Shown here: one piece after another, positions 18,554-28,580 of the stretch
Layout: the number at the start of each line of letters is the position of its first letter
How positions within the stretch are numbered: position 1 is the first letter of the stretch
Assembly (NCBI RefSeq): GCF_004014875.1
Contig: NZ_CP034929.1
Span: 2,666,001-2,730,000 of the forward strand
Length of the DNA: 64,000 nt
From: Nocardioides yefusunii
GTDB lineage: Bacteria > Actinomycetota > Actinomycetes > Propionibacteriales > Nocardioidaceae
Reading direction: 5' to 3'
Position numbers and translations under genes: made by a program
Notes under the pieces: model-generated
The model's input: only the letters and a program-made list of their open reading frames with translations
What the model was told of the DNA's origin: nothing
Database searches by the model: none

Positions 18554-19390
18554 TTACTTCCTACCCTTGCCGGACTTGCGGCGACGGATGATCTGGGAGT
18601 CGCTGGCCTTGCGCTTGCGAGTGCGACCCTCGGGCTTGCCCCACGGGGAGACGGGGTGACGTCCACCGGACGTCTTGCCCTCACCACCACCGTGCGGGTG
18701 GTCGACCGGGTTCATGACGACACCACGCACGGTCGGGCGGACGCCCTTCCAGCGCATGCGGCCGGCCTTGCCCCAGTTGATGTTCGACTGCTCGGCGTTG
18801 CCGACCTCACCGATGGTGGCGCGGCAGCGAACGTCGACGAAACGCATTTCACCGGACGGCATGCGAAGGGTGGCCTTCGTGCCCTCACGAGCGACGAGCT
18901 GGGCGGAGATGCCGGCGGAGCGGGCGATCTTCGCGCCGCCACCGGGGCGGAGCTCGATGCAGTGGATGGTGGAACCAACCGGGATGTTGCGCAGCGGCAG
19001 GTTGTTGCCAACCTTGATGTCGGCGTTGACGCCGGACTCGATCACGGTGCCCTGGGTCAGACCCTTGGGCGCGATGATGTAGCGCTTCTCGCCGTCTGCG
19101 AAGTGCAGGAGCGCGATGCGGGCGGTGCGGTTCGGGTCGTACTCGATGTGAGCGACCTTGGCCGGCACGCCGTCCTTGTCGTAACGACGGAAGTCGATGA
19201 TGCGGTAGGCACGCTTGTGACCGCCACCCTTGTGACGCGTGGTGATGCGTCCCTGGTTGTTGCGGCCGCCGGTCTTCGGCAGCGGGCGCGTCAGCGACTT
19301 CTCCGGCGTGGTCCGGGTGATCTCAGCGAAGTCGGCCACCGAGGAGCCACGACGGCCCGGGGTAGTCGGCTTGTACTTGCGGATAGCCAT
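18554..19390 (-). CDS. rplB: 50S ribosomal protein L2
   Basis: A 278-residue L2, essential for subunit association and the peptidyl-transferase centre. It has an N-terminal OB domain and an SH3-like domain. The functionally important C-terminal loop [13 protein letters not shown] is present with its conserved histidine. Normal length. Confidence 0.98.
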   Translation of the reverse strand: MAIRKYKPTTPGRRGSSVADFAEITRTTPEKSLTRPLPKTGGRNNQGRITTRHKGGGHKRAYRIIDFRRYDKDGVPAKVAHIEYDPNRTARIALLHFADGEKRYIIAPKGLTQGTVIESGVNADIKVGNNLPLRNIPVGSTIHCIELRPGGGAKIARSAGISAQLVAREGTKATLRMPSGEMRFVDVRCRATIGEVGNAEQSNINWGKAGRMRWKGVRPTVRGVVMNPVDHPHGGGEGKTSGGRHPVSPWGKPEGRTRKRKASDSQIIRRRKSGKGRK

Positions 19391-19425
19391 AGTCTGTCCT
19401 TATTTCTTCGCCTTCACAGATCCGG

Positions 19426-19731
19426 TCAGGAGACCGGACCTCCGAAGATGTCGATGCGGTGACCCTCGGCGAGGCTGACAATGGCGCGCTTGGTGTCCTT
19501 GCGCTTGCCCAGACCAGACTTGGTGCGACGGGTCTTGCCCTTGCGGTTGATCGTGTTCACCGAAGAGACCTTGACGTTGAAGATCTTCTCAACGGCAATC
19601 TTGATCTCGGTCTTGTTGGAGTCCGGGTGCACGAGGAACGTGTACTTGTTCGCGTCGAGGAGCGAGTAGCTCTTCTCGGACACGACCGGGGCCAACAGGA
19701 CGTCGCGGTGGTCCTTGTACAGGGTGCTCAC
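19426..19731 (-). CDS. rplW: 50S ribosomal protein L23
   Basis: A 101-residue L23, the exit-tunnel docking site for trigger factor and SRP. The stretch [22 protein letters not shown] (cut here) is represented by [11 protein letters not shown]. Its stop codon lies inside a small hairpin (19422-19437). Its start overlaps the rplD stop by four bases. Confidence 0.97.
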   Translation of the reverse strand: MSTLYKDHRDVLLAPVVSEKSYSLLDANKYTFLVHPDSNKTEIKIAVEKIFNVKVSSVNTINRKGKTRRTKSGLGKRKDTKRAIVSLAEGHRIDIFGGPVS

Positions 19732-20351
19732 TTGGTGTCCTCCTCGGCGGTCTTGGTCTTGCCGGCGACGAAGGCCTCGTACGAACCCTTGGTGAACACG
19801 ACGTCGTCGGAAGCCAGCACGTCGTAGGTGTTGACCTGGTCAACAGCAACGATGTGGACCTGCGGCGCGTTGCGCAGCGAGAGCCAGGTGACGGTGTCGG
19901 TGCGCTCGAGGACGACCAGGTAACGCGAACGCTCGGTGAGAGCGGTCAGCGCCACGATGGCGGCCTTGGTCGAGGGCTTGTCACCCTTGACGAGCTCGTT
20001 GACGACGTGGACGCGGCCGTTACGGGCGCGGTCCGACAGGGCGCCCTTGAGAGCGGCGGCCTTCATCTTCTTGGGGGTGCGCTGCGAGTAGTCGCGCGGC
20101 ACGGGACCGTGCACGACGCCACCACCGGCGAACTGCGGAGCGCGGGTCGAGCCCTGACGGGCGCGGCCGGTGCCCTTCTGCTTGTACGGCTTGCGTCCAC
20201 CACCGCGAACCTCGCCGCGGGACTTGGCCTTGTGCGTTCCCTGGCGGGCAGCAGCCTGCTGGGCGACGACGACCTGGTGGATCAGCGGAACGTTGACCTC
20301 GACGTCGAAGATCTCGGCGGGAAGGGCAACCTTAACGGTCTTGGTAGCCAT
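19728..20351 (-). CDS. rplD: 50S ribosomal protein L4
   Basis: A 207-residue L4, with a globular domain on the surface and a loop that reaches the tunnel constriction ([15 protein letters not shown]). In E. coli, L4 represses its own S10 operon by attenuation; whether that applies here is unknown, though the rpsJ leader is long. Two bases separate it from rplC. Confidence 0.97.
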   Translation of the reverse strand: MATKTVKVALPAEIFDVEVNVPLIHQVVVAQQAAARQGTHKAKSRGEVRGGGRKPYKQKGTGRARQGSTRAPQFAGGGVVHGPVPRDYSQRTPKKMKAAALKGALSDRARNGRVHVVNELVKGDKPSTKAAIVALTALTERSRYLVVLERTDTVTWLSLRNAPQVHIVAVDQVNTYDVLASDDVVFTKGSYEAFVAGKTKTAEEDTK

Positions 20352-20353
20352 GC

Positions 20354-21013
20354 TCAGGCCTCCGTCTTCTTGGCAGCGGAACGCAGCACCACGAGACCGC
20401 CCTTGTTGCCGGGAACGGCACCCTTGAGCAGGATCAGGCCCTTCTCGACGTCCACGGCGTGCACGGTGACGTTCTGGGTGGTGACGGTGTCGTTACCCAT
20501 ACGGCCAGCCATGCGCGTGCCCTTGAAGACGCGACCCGGGGTGGCGCAGGCGCCGATGGAACCGGGCTTGCGGTGGTTGCGGTGAGCACCGTGGGAGGCG
20601 CCGACACCGGCGAAACCGTGGCGCTTCATGACACCAGCGGTGCCCTTACCCTTGGAGGTACCGGTCACGTCGATGACATCGCCAGCGGCGAAGGTCTCGA
20701 CGGCCAGCTCCTGGCCAGCGGTGTAGGTGGCTGCATCCGCGGTGCGGATCTCAACCACGTGGCGACGCGGGGTCACGCCAGCCTTGGCGAACTGGCCGGA
20801 CTCCGGCTTGTTCACCTTGCGGGCCTCGATCTCACCGAAGCCGACCTGAATGGCGTTGTAGCCATCAGTCTCGGGGGTGCGAACCTGGGTCACGACGTTG
20901 GTCGACGCTGCGACAACGGTGACGGGAACGAGCTTGTTGTTCTCGTCCCAGAACTGGGTCATGCCGAGCTTCGTGCCCAGCAGGCCCTTCACGTTACGTT
21001 CGAAAGCACTCAT
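20354..21013 (-). CDS. rplC: 50S ribosomal protein L3
   Basis: A 219-residue L3, an assembly initiator close to the peptidyl-transferase centre. Conserved segments are [16 protein letters not shown] at the N-terminus and [15 protein letters not shown] in the central extension, including the glutamine-free loop typical of actinobacteria. It starts 10 bases after rpsJ. Confidence 0.97.
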   Translation of the reverse strand: MSAFERNVKGLLGTKLGMTQFWDENNKLVPVTVVAASTNVVTQVRTPETDGYNAIQVGFGEIEARKVNKPESGQFAKAGVTPRRHVVEIRTADAATYTAGQELAVETFAAGDVIDVTGTSKGKGTAGVMKRHGFAGVGASHGAHRNHRKPGSIGACATPGRVFKGTRMAGRMGNDTVTTQNVTVHAVDVEKGLILLKGAVPGNKGGLVVLRSAAKKTEA

Positions 21014-21023
21014 GTCTCAGACC

Positions 21024-21332
21024 TCAGAGCTTGATCTCGATGTCGACACCGGCAGGCAGGTCGAGACGCATCAGCGAGTCGACCGTCTTCGGGGTCGGGT
21101 CGATGATGTCGATGAGGCGCTTGTGCGTGCGCATCTCGAAGTGCTCGCGCGAGTCCTTGTACTTGTGGGGCGAGCGAATGACGCAGTACACGTTCTTCTC
21201 GGTCGGCAGCGGCACGGGGCCGGCGACCTTTGCACCCGTACGGGTGACGGTGTCCACGATCTTGCGCGCCGAGGTGTCGATCACCTCGTGGTCATAGGCC
21301 TTGAGCCTGATGCGGATCTTCTGTCCCGCCAT
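21024..21332 (-). CDS. rpsJ: 30S ribosomal protein S10
   Basis: A 102-residue S10 (also the transcription factor NusE), linking ribosome and NusB/NusG antitermination complexes. It starts [19 protein letters not shown] and is fully conserved. The ATG at 21332 has GAGAGAC upstream. First gene of the large S10-spc block, with a leader of roughly 275 bases if the candidate promoter is right. Confidence 0.98.
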   Translation of the reverse strand: MAGQKIRIRLKAYDHEVIDTSARKIVDTVTRTGAKVAGPVPLPTEKNVYCVIRSPHKYKDSREHFEMRTHKRLIDIIDPTPKTVDSLMRLDLPAGVDIEIKL

Positions 21333-21754
21333 AGGTCTCTCTCGTCCTTCTCTCGCACCCCTGGGGGCGCCGCGTCCATATCTGTCTTTCGACGCGGGTC
21401 CCGGGTGGGTCCGCACCGCCTTGCTCTCCTCGTCATCATCGACCCCCGCGGTCGGGCGTGTCGCGAATGCTTCGCAACGAACGACCGAAGGTCTCGACTG
21501 ACTGTCTGTGGCACCCACCAGGGTTCGGTGGGCCGATCGGGTCTCGGTCCTGATGGCTCAGGGTGGTACTACACACGCAAGGACGCCAAAGTCAGGAAAC
21601 TCAACAGCCAAGAGGGCTATCGGGAGACGCGATTCAGGAGTCAAAGTTGTGCGGTACCCCGGCGACCCGCCGGAGCAACTTGATCAGTTTGTCATCGAGG
21701 CTGCCCGGAAGCCAAATCGGGGCCGAGAAATGGCCGTGATCTCGATCACCGAGA
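21333..21754 (-). promoter_or_regulatory. Leader and promoter region of the S10-spc operon
   Basis: About 420 bases without a plausible gene on either strand; with the trmB terminator the gap is 480 bases. A candidate minus-strand promoter is TTGACT (21639-21644), a 17-base spacer, then GATAGC (21616-21621). Between that and rpsJ lie several small hairpins, the best with arms 21514-21519 and 21527-21532. The region is locally less GC-rich around 21560-21660, as expected of a strong promoter. An r-protein-controlled leader is possible. Confidence 0.5.
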
Positions 21755-21783
21755 CGTCGGCGGGTGCCGAACACCCACCGACG
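21755..21783 (-). terminator. Terminator after trmB
   Basis: A 12-bp stem (21755-21766/21772-21783) with a 5-base loop, whose only irregular pair is G.U on the minus strand, begins 30 bases after the trmB stop codon. No T run follows directly. Confidence 0.7.
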
Positions 21784-21812
21784 CCCGTCCGGATCCGGTC
21801 AGCCCGGAAGGC

Positions 21813-22565
21813 TCAGGCCTGCTCGCCCTGCGGCGCGGCCACAGTGCGGTAGAGGAGGTCGGTGATGACGCGGTCCTTGGCCAGCCCCTTGCGCTCGAAC
21901 TTCGTCACCGGGCGCTCGTCCCAGCGCGGGACGACTCCGCCGGCGAAGGAGGGCGAGGCGTCGAGGACTTCCTGCATCTGCTCGGCGTACTCGAGCCAGT
22001 CGGTGGCGAGGCGCCACTCCCCTCCCGGGACCAGTCGACGGGAGACGAGGTCAGCGAACGCCGGGTTCACCAGACGACGCTTGTTGTGCTTCTTCTTGTG
22101 CCACGGGTCAGGGAAGAACGTCCAGAGCTCCGTGATCGCGTCGGGACCCAGGATGTTCTCGAAGAACCAGACCGCGTCGATCGAGCAGAACCGGACGTTG
22201 TTGACTCCGGCCTCGTCGAGGCGACGCAGGGAGTCGGCCACACCGGGCACCCACACCTCGAGCGCGAGCACGTTCATGTCGGGACGCGAGGCAGCCAGGG
22301 CCGCGGTCGCCTCGCCCACGCCCGAACCGATCTCGATGGCGAGAGGGGCCTTGCGACCGAACCAGGCGTCGAGGTCGAAGTCGTTGACGTCGACGGCCTC
22401 GTCGGGAATGACCCAGGCCTCGTGGTGGGCGTCCCACGCTTCTGCCTGCTTCGGAGTGAAGCGGCTGCCGCGTCGGGAGTAGCTCAGGACCTCGGCGAGA
22501 CGCCGACCGTCCTCGGTCAGTTTCTGGTGGGGGCGGGCGGGGCGCACGGAGTCAGACACGATCAT
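21813..22565 (-). CDS. trmB: tRNA (guanine-N7-)-methyltransferase
   Basis: A 250-residue enzyme that forms m7G46 in tRNA variable loops. It has SAM motif I EIGSGVGEATAALA (about residues 75-88), the family-defining FFPDPWHKKKHNKRR block with catalytic aspartate, and the C-terminal TKFERKGLAKDR. A TTG one codon upstream is possible but the ATG at 22565 is preferred. It stands alone between the S10 operon promoter and ilvA, with its own terminator. Confidence 0.96.
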   Translation of the reverse strand: MIVSDSVRPARPHQKLTEDGRRLAEVLSYSRRGSRFTPKQAEAWDAHHEAWVIPDEAVDVNDFDLDAWFGRKAPLAIEIGSGVGEATAALAASRPDMNVLALEVWVPGVADSLRRLDEAGVNNVRFCSIDAVWFFENILGPDAITELWTFFPDPWHKKKHNKRRLVNPAFADLVSRRLVPGGEWRLATDWLEYAEQMQEVLDASPSFAGGVVPRWDERPVTKFERKGLAKDRVITDLLYRTVAAPQGEQA

Positions 22566-22670
22566 CAAGCGTACGCAGCCACTCCCCCGACCCCAAGTCG
22601 GTGGAGAAGACGATCGCGCCGCCTCCGGAACCAGCCGGTGGCGACGCGATCTCAGGGTTCGGGGACCTGC

Positions 22671-23936
22671 TCAGGAGAAGAAGGAGAACAGCGGCGAACC
22701 GGGCTCGACCTGCTCGATGCCCATCGGGCTCTCCGCCATCCGGGCCAGCAGGCCGGGCAGGAGGTCGGCGCTGTCGAGCTCGATGCCCACAAGCGCCGGG
22801 CCGGTCTCACGGTTGTTCTTCTTGACGTACTCGAACAGGACGATGTCCTCTCCGTCGGCCAGCACCTTCTCCAGGAAGTGACGGAGCGCACCGGGCTCCT
22901 GGGGGAAGGTCACCATGAAGTAGTGACGCAGTCCCTCGTGCAGGGCGGATCGCTCGACGATCTCCCCGTAACGGGAGACGTCGTTGTTGCCGCCCGACAC
23001 GATGCACACCACTGCTTGGTCGGCGGGCACCTGGCCGGCGAGCTCCAGGGCGTAGGTGCTGGCCATCGCTCCTGCAGGCTCGGTGATGACACCCTCGACC
23101 TGGTAGAGCTCGAGCATCTCGGTGCAGATCGCACCCTCCTCGACGGTGTGCATCTCGTCGACGAGGTCGCGGACGACGGCAAAGGTGGTCATTCCCGCCA
23201 GTGCGACGGCGGCGCCGTCGACAAAGGTGTCGATGCTGGAGAGCTTGACCGGCTCCCCCGCAGCGAGGGCAGCGGTCATGGAGGCAGCCCCGGCCGGCTC
23301 GACGCCGATGATCCGGACGTCGGGTCGACGCTCCTTGATCCAGACGGCGATGCCGGAGAGCAGCCCGCCTCCTCCGACGGGAACGACGACGGTGTGGACG
23401 GTGTGGCCCATCGCCTCGGCCTGGGTGATCGCTTCGAGAGCGACGGTGCCCTGACCCAGGATGGTCGGCACGGCGTCGAAGGGGTGCACGAAGACGGCAC
23501 CGGTCTCGGCGGCGTCCTCGGCAGCGGCGGCCGCGGCGGCGTCGAAGGTGGAACCGGTGACGATCAGGTCGACGTGCTCGCCGCCGAGGCTGAGGATGCG
23601 CTGGCGCTTCTGGCGCGGGGTGTTGCCCGGGACGTAGATGCGGCCCTTGATACCGAGCTGCGCACAGGCGAAAGCCACACCTTGGGCATGGTTGCCGGCC
23701 GACGCGCAGACGACACCTCGATCTCGTTCCTCAGGGGTGAGCCCGGAGATGGCGTGGTAGGCGCCGCGCGTCTTGTACGAGCGGGCGACCTGACGGTTCT
23801 CGCGCTTGAGCAGGACCGGCGAACCGACCTTGTCACTGAGGCGCTGACTGAACTCGAGCGGCGTGGTGTGAATGATTCCGTCGAGGACCTCGGCGGCGCG
23901 TTCGACTCCGGCAGCGGTCAACTCAACGGTGCTCAT
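22671..23936 (-). CDS. ilvA: Threonine ammonia-lyase (threonine deaminase), short form with one ACT-like domain
   Basis: A 421-residue PLP enzyme that converts L-threonine to 2-oxobutanoate and ammonia, the first step of isoleucine synthesis. The PLP lysine is Lys55 in ARSYKTRGAY; SAGNHAQG and the phosphate-binding GGGGLLSG are present. A single ACT-like regulatory domain (about 335-420, starting RHYFMVTFPQEPGAL) marks the short IlvA form and implies amino-acid feedback control. It stands alone between tuf and trmB. Upstream is an AT-richer promoter with an interrupted palindrome. Confidence 0.93.
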   Translation of the reverse strand: MSTVELTAAGVERAAEVLDGIIHTTPLEFSQRLSDKVGSPVLLKRENRQVARSYKTRGAYHAISGLTPEERDRGVVCASAGNHAQGVAFACAQLGIKGRIYVPGNTPRQKRQRILSLGGEHVDLIVTGSTFDAAAAAAAEDAAETGAVFVHPFDAVPTILGQGTVALEAITQAEAMGHTVHTVVVPVGGGGLLSGIAVWIKERRPDVRIIGVEPAGAASMTAALAAGEPVKLSSIDTFVDGAAVALAGMTTFAVVRDLVDEMHTVEEGAICTEMLELYQVEGVITEPAGAMASTYALELAGQVPADQAVVCIVSGGNNDVSRYGEIVERSALHEGLRHYFMVTFPQEPGALRHFLEKVLADGEDIVLFEYVKKNNRETGPALVGIELDSADLLPGLLARMAESPMGIEQVEPGSPLFSFFS

Positions 23937-23973
23937 ACACCGAACCGTAGAACTGAGGTCACAAAACTGTTTA

Positions 23974-23993
23974 ATCGTATATCAGTACACGAT
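23974..23993 (-). promoter_or_regulatory. Interrupted palindrome over the ilvA -10 region
   Basis: Arms 23974-23981 and 23986-23993 match in 7 of 8 positions around a TCAG spacer. The proximal arm contains, on the minus strand, TACGAT, a good TANNNT -10 box about 38 bases before the ilvA ATG. A repressor bound here would block the promoter, so it is a candidate operator. The regulator is unknown. Confidence 0.4.
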
Positions 23994-24044
23994 CAGTGTG
24001 ACGGCGTCGCGTCACGCTCACGCCTGGGCGTCGCCTGGAAATGA

Positions 24045-24078
24045 CTCAGGGCCCCGAACCGAAGTTCGGGGCCCTGAG
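24045..24078 (-). terminator. Terminator after tuf
   Basis: A perfect 15-bp stem (24045-24059/24064-24078) with the loop read as TTCG on the minus strand, a stable UNCG tetraloop, then TCATTTCC. Two smaller hairpins (about 24087-24102 and 24112-24126) lie between it and the tuf stop codon. Confidence 0.9.
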
Positions 24079-24126
24079 CGTGATCACTCGTCCGGGGACG
24101 AGCTAGATCAGTTCTGAATCAGAACG

Positions 24127-25320
24127 TCACTTGGTGATCTTGGTGACGCGACCGGCACCAACGGTGCGGCCACCCTCGCGGATGGAGAACTTGAGGTTCT
24201 CCTCCATGGCGATGGGCTGGATCAGAACGACGTTCATCTCCGTGTTGTCGCCCGGCATGACCATCTCGGTGCCCTCGGGGAGGGTAACGACACCGGTCAC
24301 GTCCGTGGTGCGGAAGTAGAACTGCGGGCGGTAGTTGTTGAAGAACGGGGTGTGACGGCCACCCTCCTCCTTCGACAGGATGTAGACCGAAGCCTCGAAC
24401 TCGGTGTGCGGGGTGGTGGTGCCCGGGTGGACAACAACCATGCCGCGCTCGACGTCCTCGCGCTTGGTGCCACGGAGGAGCAGACCGACGTTCTCGCCAG
24501 CCTGGCCCTCGTCGAGGAGCTTGCGGAACATCTCGACACCGGTGACGGTGGTCTTCTGCGAGGCCTCGCGGATGCCGATGATCTCGACCTCCTCGCCGAC
24601 CTTGACGATGCCGCGCTCGATGCGACCGGTGATGACGGTTCCACGACCGGTGATCGTGAAGACGTCCTCAACGGGCATCAGGAAGGGCTGGTCGGTGGCG
24701 CGCTGCGGCTGCGGGATGTACTCGTCCACGGCTGCCATGAGCTCGCGGATCGTGTCGGCCCACTTCTCCTCGCCCATGAGGGCGGGGTGTGCGGCGATGC
24801 GGACAACCGGGACGTCGTCGCCCGGGAAGTCGTACTCGCTGAGGAGCTCGCGCACCTCCATCTCGACGAGCTCGATGAGCTCCTCGTCGTCGACCATGTC
24901 GCACTTGTTGAGCGCAACAACCATGGCCGGCACGCCAACCTGGCGAGCGAGCAGCACGTGCTCACGCGTCTGGGGCATGGGACCGTCGGTCGCGGCAACC
25001 ACCAGGATCGCGCCGTCCATCTGCGCGGCACCGGTGATCATGTTCTTGATGTAGTCAGCGTGACCGGGGCAGTCAACGTGCGCGTAGTGGCGCGACTCGG
25101 TCTGGTACTCGATGTGAGCGATCGAGATCGTGATGCCGCGCTGGCGCTCTTCGGGAGCCTTGTCGATGGTGTCGAAAGCCGACGCCTCGTTCAGGTCCGG
25201 GTAGGTGTCGTGAAGCACCTTGGAAATCGCCGCGGTGAGCGTCGTCTTTCCGTGGTCAATGTGACCGATGGTGCCAATGTTCACGTGCGGCTTGGTCCGC
25301 TCGAACTTCGCCTTAGCCAC
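24127..25320 (-). CDS. tuf: Elongation factor Tu
   Basis: A 397-residue GTPase that delivers aminoacyl-tRNA to the ribosome. The G-domain motifs are [10 protein letters not shown] (P-loop), the switch [10 protein letters not shown] with catalytic histidine, and NKCD; domains 2 and 3 follow to the C-terminal [13 protein letters not shown]. It is the last gene of rpsL-rpsG-fusA-tuf, 67 bases after fusA. Confidence 0.99.
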   Translation of the reverse strand: MAKAKFERTKPHVNIGTIGHIDHGKTTLTAAISKVLHDTYPDLNEASAFDTIDKAPEERQRGITISIAHIEYQTESRHYAHVDCPGHADYIKNMITGAAQMDGAILVVAATDGPMPQTREHVLLARQVGVPAMVVALNKCDMVDDEELIELVEMEVRELLSEYDFPGDDVPVVRIAAHPALMGEEKWADTIRELMAAVDEYIPQPQRATDQPFLMPVEDVFTITGRGTVITGRIERGIVKVGEEVEIIGIREASQKTTVTGVEMFRKLLDEGQAGENVGLLLRGTKREDVERGMVVVHPGTTTPHTEFEASVYILSKEEGGRHTPFFNNYRPQFYFRTTDVTGVVTLPEGTEMVMPGDNTEMNVVLIQPIAMEENLKFSIREGGRTVGAGRVTKITK

Positions 25321-25387
25321 TGGTGGCTCCTCCTGTTGTTGTTACTGACTCGTGAATGGTGTGGTACTGCCGAGGATCCGGGGCGAA

Positions 25388-27502
25388 TTACTCGCCGCGG
25401 ACCTTCTTGATGATCTCGTCGGCGATGTTCGAGGGAACCTCGGCGTACGAGTCGAACTCCATCGAGTACGAGGCCTGACCCGAGGTCTTGGACCGCAGGT
25501 CTCCAACGTACCCGAACATCTCGGACAGCGGGACGAGGGCCTGGACGACGATGTCGCCGTAGCGCTCCTCCTGTGCACGGATCTGGCCGCGACGGCTGTT
25601 GATGTCACCGATGACGGTGCCGAGGAACGACTCCGGGGTGGTGACCTCAACGGCGAACATGGGCTCGAGCAGCACGGCCTTGGCCTTGCGCGCAGCCTCC
25701 TTGAACGCCTGGTTTCCAGCGATCTTGAACGCGAGCTCCGAGGAGTCGACGTCGTGGTACTGACCGTCCTGGAGGGTGAACTTGACGTCCACCATCGGGA
25801 AGCCGGCGAGAACACCGAAGGCCATGGCCTCCTGGCCGCCCTGGTCAACCGACGGGATGTACTCGCGGGGAACGCGACCACCGGAAACGGCGTTCACGAA
25901 CTCGTAGCCAGCACCCAGACCGGTCTCGGGGTTGATGTTCGGCTCGAGGTCGATGACGACCTTTGCGAACTGACCCGAACCACCGGTCTGCTTCTTGTGG
26001 GTGTAACCGTGACCGGCAACCTTCTGGCGAATGGTCTCGCGGTAGGCAACCTGCGGCTTGCCGACGGTCGCCTCGACGCGGAACTCGCGCTTCATGCGGT
26101 CGACGAGGACCTCGAGGTGAAGCTCACCCATACCGGCGATGATCGTCTGACCGGTCTCTTCGTCCGTCTTGACGGTGAAGGTGGGGTCCTCGTCCGAGAG
26201 ACGCTGAATGGCGGTGCCCAGCTTCTCCTGGTCGCCCTTCGTCTTCGGCTCGATGGCGACCTCGATCACCGGAGCGGGGAAGGTCATCGACTCGAGCACG
26301 ACCGGCTTGGCGTTGTCGGACAGGGTGTGGCCGGTCTTGGTGTCCTTGAGACCCATGACGGCGACAATCTGGCCAGCACCGACCGACGCGATCTCCTCGC
26401 GCTTGTTGGCGTGCATCTGGTAGACCTTGCCGATGCGCTCCTTGCGACCGTTGGACGCGTTGAGCACGGTGCCGCCGGCCTCGAGCTTGCCCGAGTAGAC
26501 GCGGACGAAGGTCAGACGACCCAGGTGCGGGTCAGCAGCGATCTTGAACGCCAGGGCCGAGAGGGGCTCGTCGTCGGCCGGCTTGCGCAGGACCTCGACC
26601 TCCTCGTCGTTCGGCTTGTGGCCGACGATGGCCTCGACGTCGAGGGGCGACGGGAGGTAGTCGACAACGGCGTCGAGCAGGGGCTGGACGCCCTTGTTCT
26701 TGAACGCGGTACCGGTGAGGATCGGGTTGATGTCGCCAGCCAGGGTGGCACGACGGATGGCAGCCTTGAGCTCCTCGACGGTGAAGTCGTCACCGTTCTC
26801 GAGGTAGCGCTCCATCATGACGTCGTCGGTCTCGGCGACGGTCTCGATGAGCTTCTCGCGGTACTCGGCAGCCTTCTCGACGAGGTCCGCGGGGATCTCC
26901 TCGACGACGTAGTCCTCACCCTGGACGGTCTCGCCGCGCCAGACCTTGGCGTTCTGCTCAACCAGGTCGACGACGCCGATGAAGTCGCCCTCGGCGCCGA
27001 TCGGCAGCTGGAGAACAGCAGTGGTGGCCTTCAGCTTGTCCACGATGGTGCTGAGGACGTAGTAGAAGTCAGCACCGGTGCGGTCGAGCTTGTTGATGAA
27101 GCACATGCGCGGAACCGAGTACTTGTTGGCCTGACGCCACACGGTCTGCGACTGGGGCTCGACGCCCGCAACACCGTCGAACACGGCAACGGCGCCGTCG
27201 AGGACGCGGAGCGAACGCTCCACCTCGACGGTGAAGTCGACGTGACCCGGGGTGTCGATGATGTTGATCTGGTGGTTGTTCCACCAGCAGGTGGTCGCAG
27301 CAGAGGTGATCGTGATGCCACGCTCCTGCTCCTGCTCCATCCAGTCCATCGTGGCGGAGCCCTCGTGCGTGTCACCGATCTTGTAGTTGATACCGGTGTA
27401 GAAGAGGATGCGCTCGGTGGTGGTGGTCTTACCGGCATCGATGTGGGCCATGATGCCGATGTTGCGGACCTTGGAGAGGTCCGTGGTGATGTCAACGGCC
27501 AC
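25388..27502 (-). CDS. fusA: Elongation factor G
   Basis: A 704-residue translocase. It has the GTPase motif [15 protein letters not shown] near residue 20, switch [14 protein letters not shown], then domains II to V, ending in a conserved [17 protein letters not shown]. This is the housekeeping EF-G, given its place in the str operon. No resistance allele can be judged without alignment. Confidence 0.99.
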   Translation of the reverse strand: MAVDITTDLSKVRNIGIMAHIDAGKTTTTERILFYTGINYKIGDTHEGSATMDWMEQEQERGITITSAATTCWWNNHQINIIDTPGHVDFTVEVERSLRVLDGAVAVFDGVAGVEPQSQTVWRQANKYSVPRMCFINKLDRTGADFYYVLSTIVDKLKATTAVLQLPIGAEGDFIGVVDLVEQNAKVWRGETVQGEDYVVEEIPADLVEKAAEYREKLIETVAETDDVMMERYLENGDDFTVEELKAAIRRATLAGDINPILTGTAFKNKGVQPLLDAVVDYLPSPLDVEAIVGHKPNDEEVEVLRKPADDEPLSALAFKIAADPHLGRLTFVRVYSGKLEAGGTVLNASNGRKERIGKVYQMHANKREEIASVGAGQIVAVMGLKDTKTGHTLSDNAKPVVLESMTFPAPVIEVAIEPKTKGDQEKLGTAIQRLSDEDPTFTVKTDEETGQTIIAGMGELHLEVLVDRMKREFRVEATVGKPQVAYRETIRQKVAGHGYTHKKQTGGSGQFAKVVIDLEPNINPETGLGAGYEFVNAVSGGRVPREYIPSVDQGGQEAMAFGVLAGFPMVDVKFTLQDGQYHDVDSSELAFKIAGNQAFKEAARKAKAVLLEPMFAVEVTTPESFLGTVIGDINSRRGQIRAQEERYGDIVVQALVPLSEMFGYVGDLRSKTSGQASYSMEFDSYAEVPSNIADEIIKKVRGE

Positions 27503-27540
27503 TGAAGTTCAGTTCCTTCGAGAAGATTGCGGTTGGCGGG

Positions 27541-27574
27541 TTCGGGGCGCACGTCCGTAGACGTGCGCCCCGAA
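27541..27574 (-). other. Hairpin with UACG loop in the rpsG-fusA gap
   Basis: A perfect 15-bp stem (27541-27555/27560-27574) starts 4 bases after the rpsG stop codon. On the minus strand the loop reads TACG, an UNCG tetraloop. There is no T tract, and fusA begins about 40 bases further on. The structure could reduce or process str-operon transcripts rather than end them. Confidence 0.7.
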
Positions 27575-27577
27575 TGA

Positions 27578-28048
27578 TCACCAGCGGTAGTGAGCGAAGG
27601 CCTTGTTGGACTCGGCCATCTTGTGAGTGTCCTCACGCTTCTTCACAGCGGCACCGAGGCCGTTGGAGGCGTCGAGGATCTCGTTCATGAGACGCTCAGC
27701 CATCGTCTTCTCGCGGCGGTCGGCGGCGTAGCCGACGAGCCAGCGGAGCGCCAGCGTGGTCTGGCGGTTGGGCTTGACCTCAACCGGGACCTGGTAGGTG
27801 GCGCCACCGACGCGGCGGGACTTGACCTCGATGGCGGGCTTGACGTTGTCGAGCGCGCGCTTCAGGGTCAGGACCGGGTCGGTGCCGGTCTTCTCGCGGC
27901 AACCCTCGAGGGCGGTGTACACGATGCGCTGGGCAACCTGCTTCTTACCGTCCTGGAGGACCTTCGAGACGAGCTGGGTGACGATCTGCGAACCGTAGAC
28001 CGGGTCGACGTCGAGAGGACGCTTGGGGGCGGGACCCTTACGAGGCAT
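27578..28048 (-). CDS. rpsG: 30S ribosomal protein S7
   Basis: A 156-residue S7, which organises the 30S head and lies at the E site. The start [20 protein letters not shown] and the beta-hairpin region [16 protein letters not shown] are typical. Its ATG shares one base with the rpsL stop (TAATG), so translation is coupled. Confidence 0.98.
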   Translation of the reverse strand: MPRKGPAPKRPLDVDPVYGSQIVTQLVSKVLQDGKKQVAQRIVYTALEGCREKTGTDPVLTLKRALDNVKPAIEVKSRRVGGATYQVPVEVKPNRQTTLALRWLVGYAADRREKTMAERLMNEILDASNGLGAAVKKREDTHKMAESNKAFAHYRW

Positions 28049-28422
28049 TAGGCCTTCTCCTTCTTCGCGCCGTAGCGGCTACGAGCCTGCTTGCGGTTCT
28101 TGACACCCTGGGTGTCAAGGGTTCCGCGGATGATCTTGTAACGGACACCCGGAAGGTCCTTCACACGACCACCGCGCACGAGCACGATGGAGTGCTCCTG
28201 CAGGTTGTGGCCCACACCCGGGATGTAAGCGGTGACCTCGACGCCGGACGAAAGGCGCACGCGGGCGACCTTGCGAAGGGCGGAGTTCGGCTTCTTCGGG
28301 GTGGTGGTGTAGACGCGGGTGCAGACGCCACGGCGCTGCGGCGAACCCTTGAGGGCAGGCGTCTTGTTCTTGGACACCTTGTCCTGGCGGCCCTTGCGGA
28401 CCAACTGCTGAATGGTGGGCAC
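28048..28422 (-). CDS. rpsL: 30S ribosomal protein S12
   Basis: A 124-residue S12 of the decoding centre, starting with GTG at 28422 ([15 protein letters not shown]). Lys43 ([11 protein letters not shown]) and Lys88 (GGRVKDLPG) are the wild-type residues, so there is no sign of a streptomycin-resistance allele; Asp89 is the usual methylthiolation site. First gene of the str operon. About 160 bases separate it from the MFS gene upstream on the same strand, and that gap holds a 6-bp hairpin. Confidence 0.97.
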   Translation of the reverse strand: MPTIQQLVRKGRQDKVSKNKTPALKGSPQRRGVCTRVYTTTPKKPNSALRKVARVRLSSGVEVTAYIPGVGHNLQEHSIVLVRGGRVKDLPGVRYKIIRGTLDTQGVKNRKQARSRYGAKKEKA

Positions 28423-28580
28423 CTTGGTGGTTCCCCTTCTTTGTTGACTCTTCACGGCTCGGCACTTTGCCGGGCTCGGAGTTGTTGCTTGTTGCATGTG
28501 CCTGAGATCAGCGTGCGATCAGGGCCAAGAGGCATCCGGGCGCGCGCGGGGTCTGGATATGCCAGACACAGATACCGAGG
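28423..28580 (-). promoter_or_regulatory. rpsL upstream region
   Basis: This 158-base gap must contain the str-operon promoter and the end of the MFS transcript. Visible on the minus strand are a 6-bp hairpin with CATAT loop just downstream of the MFS gene and a 5-bp hairpin in the leader near the rpsL start. No convincing -35/-10 pair can be chosen by eye. Confidence 0.35.

Noticed and set aside
23937..24044. T-box or amino-acid attenuator upstream of ilvA
   Set aside because: If the -10 at 23974-23979 is used the leader is only about 30 bases, with no leader peptide, specifier stem or terminator/antiterminator pair.
25352..27505. A 717-codon plus-strand frame opposite fusA, and similar long frames opposite the flavoprotein, ilvA, purine permease and FHA genes
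   Set aside because: Low-complexity composition and exact overlap with conserved genes mark them as antisense shadows.
28048..28422. Possible streptomycin-resistance allele in rpsL
   Set aside because: Lys43 and Lys88 are the wild-type residues.
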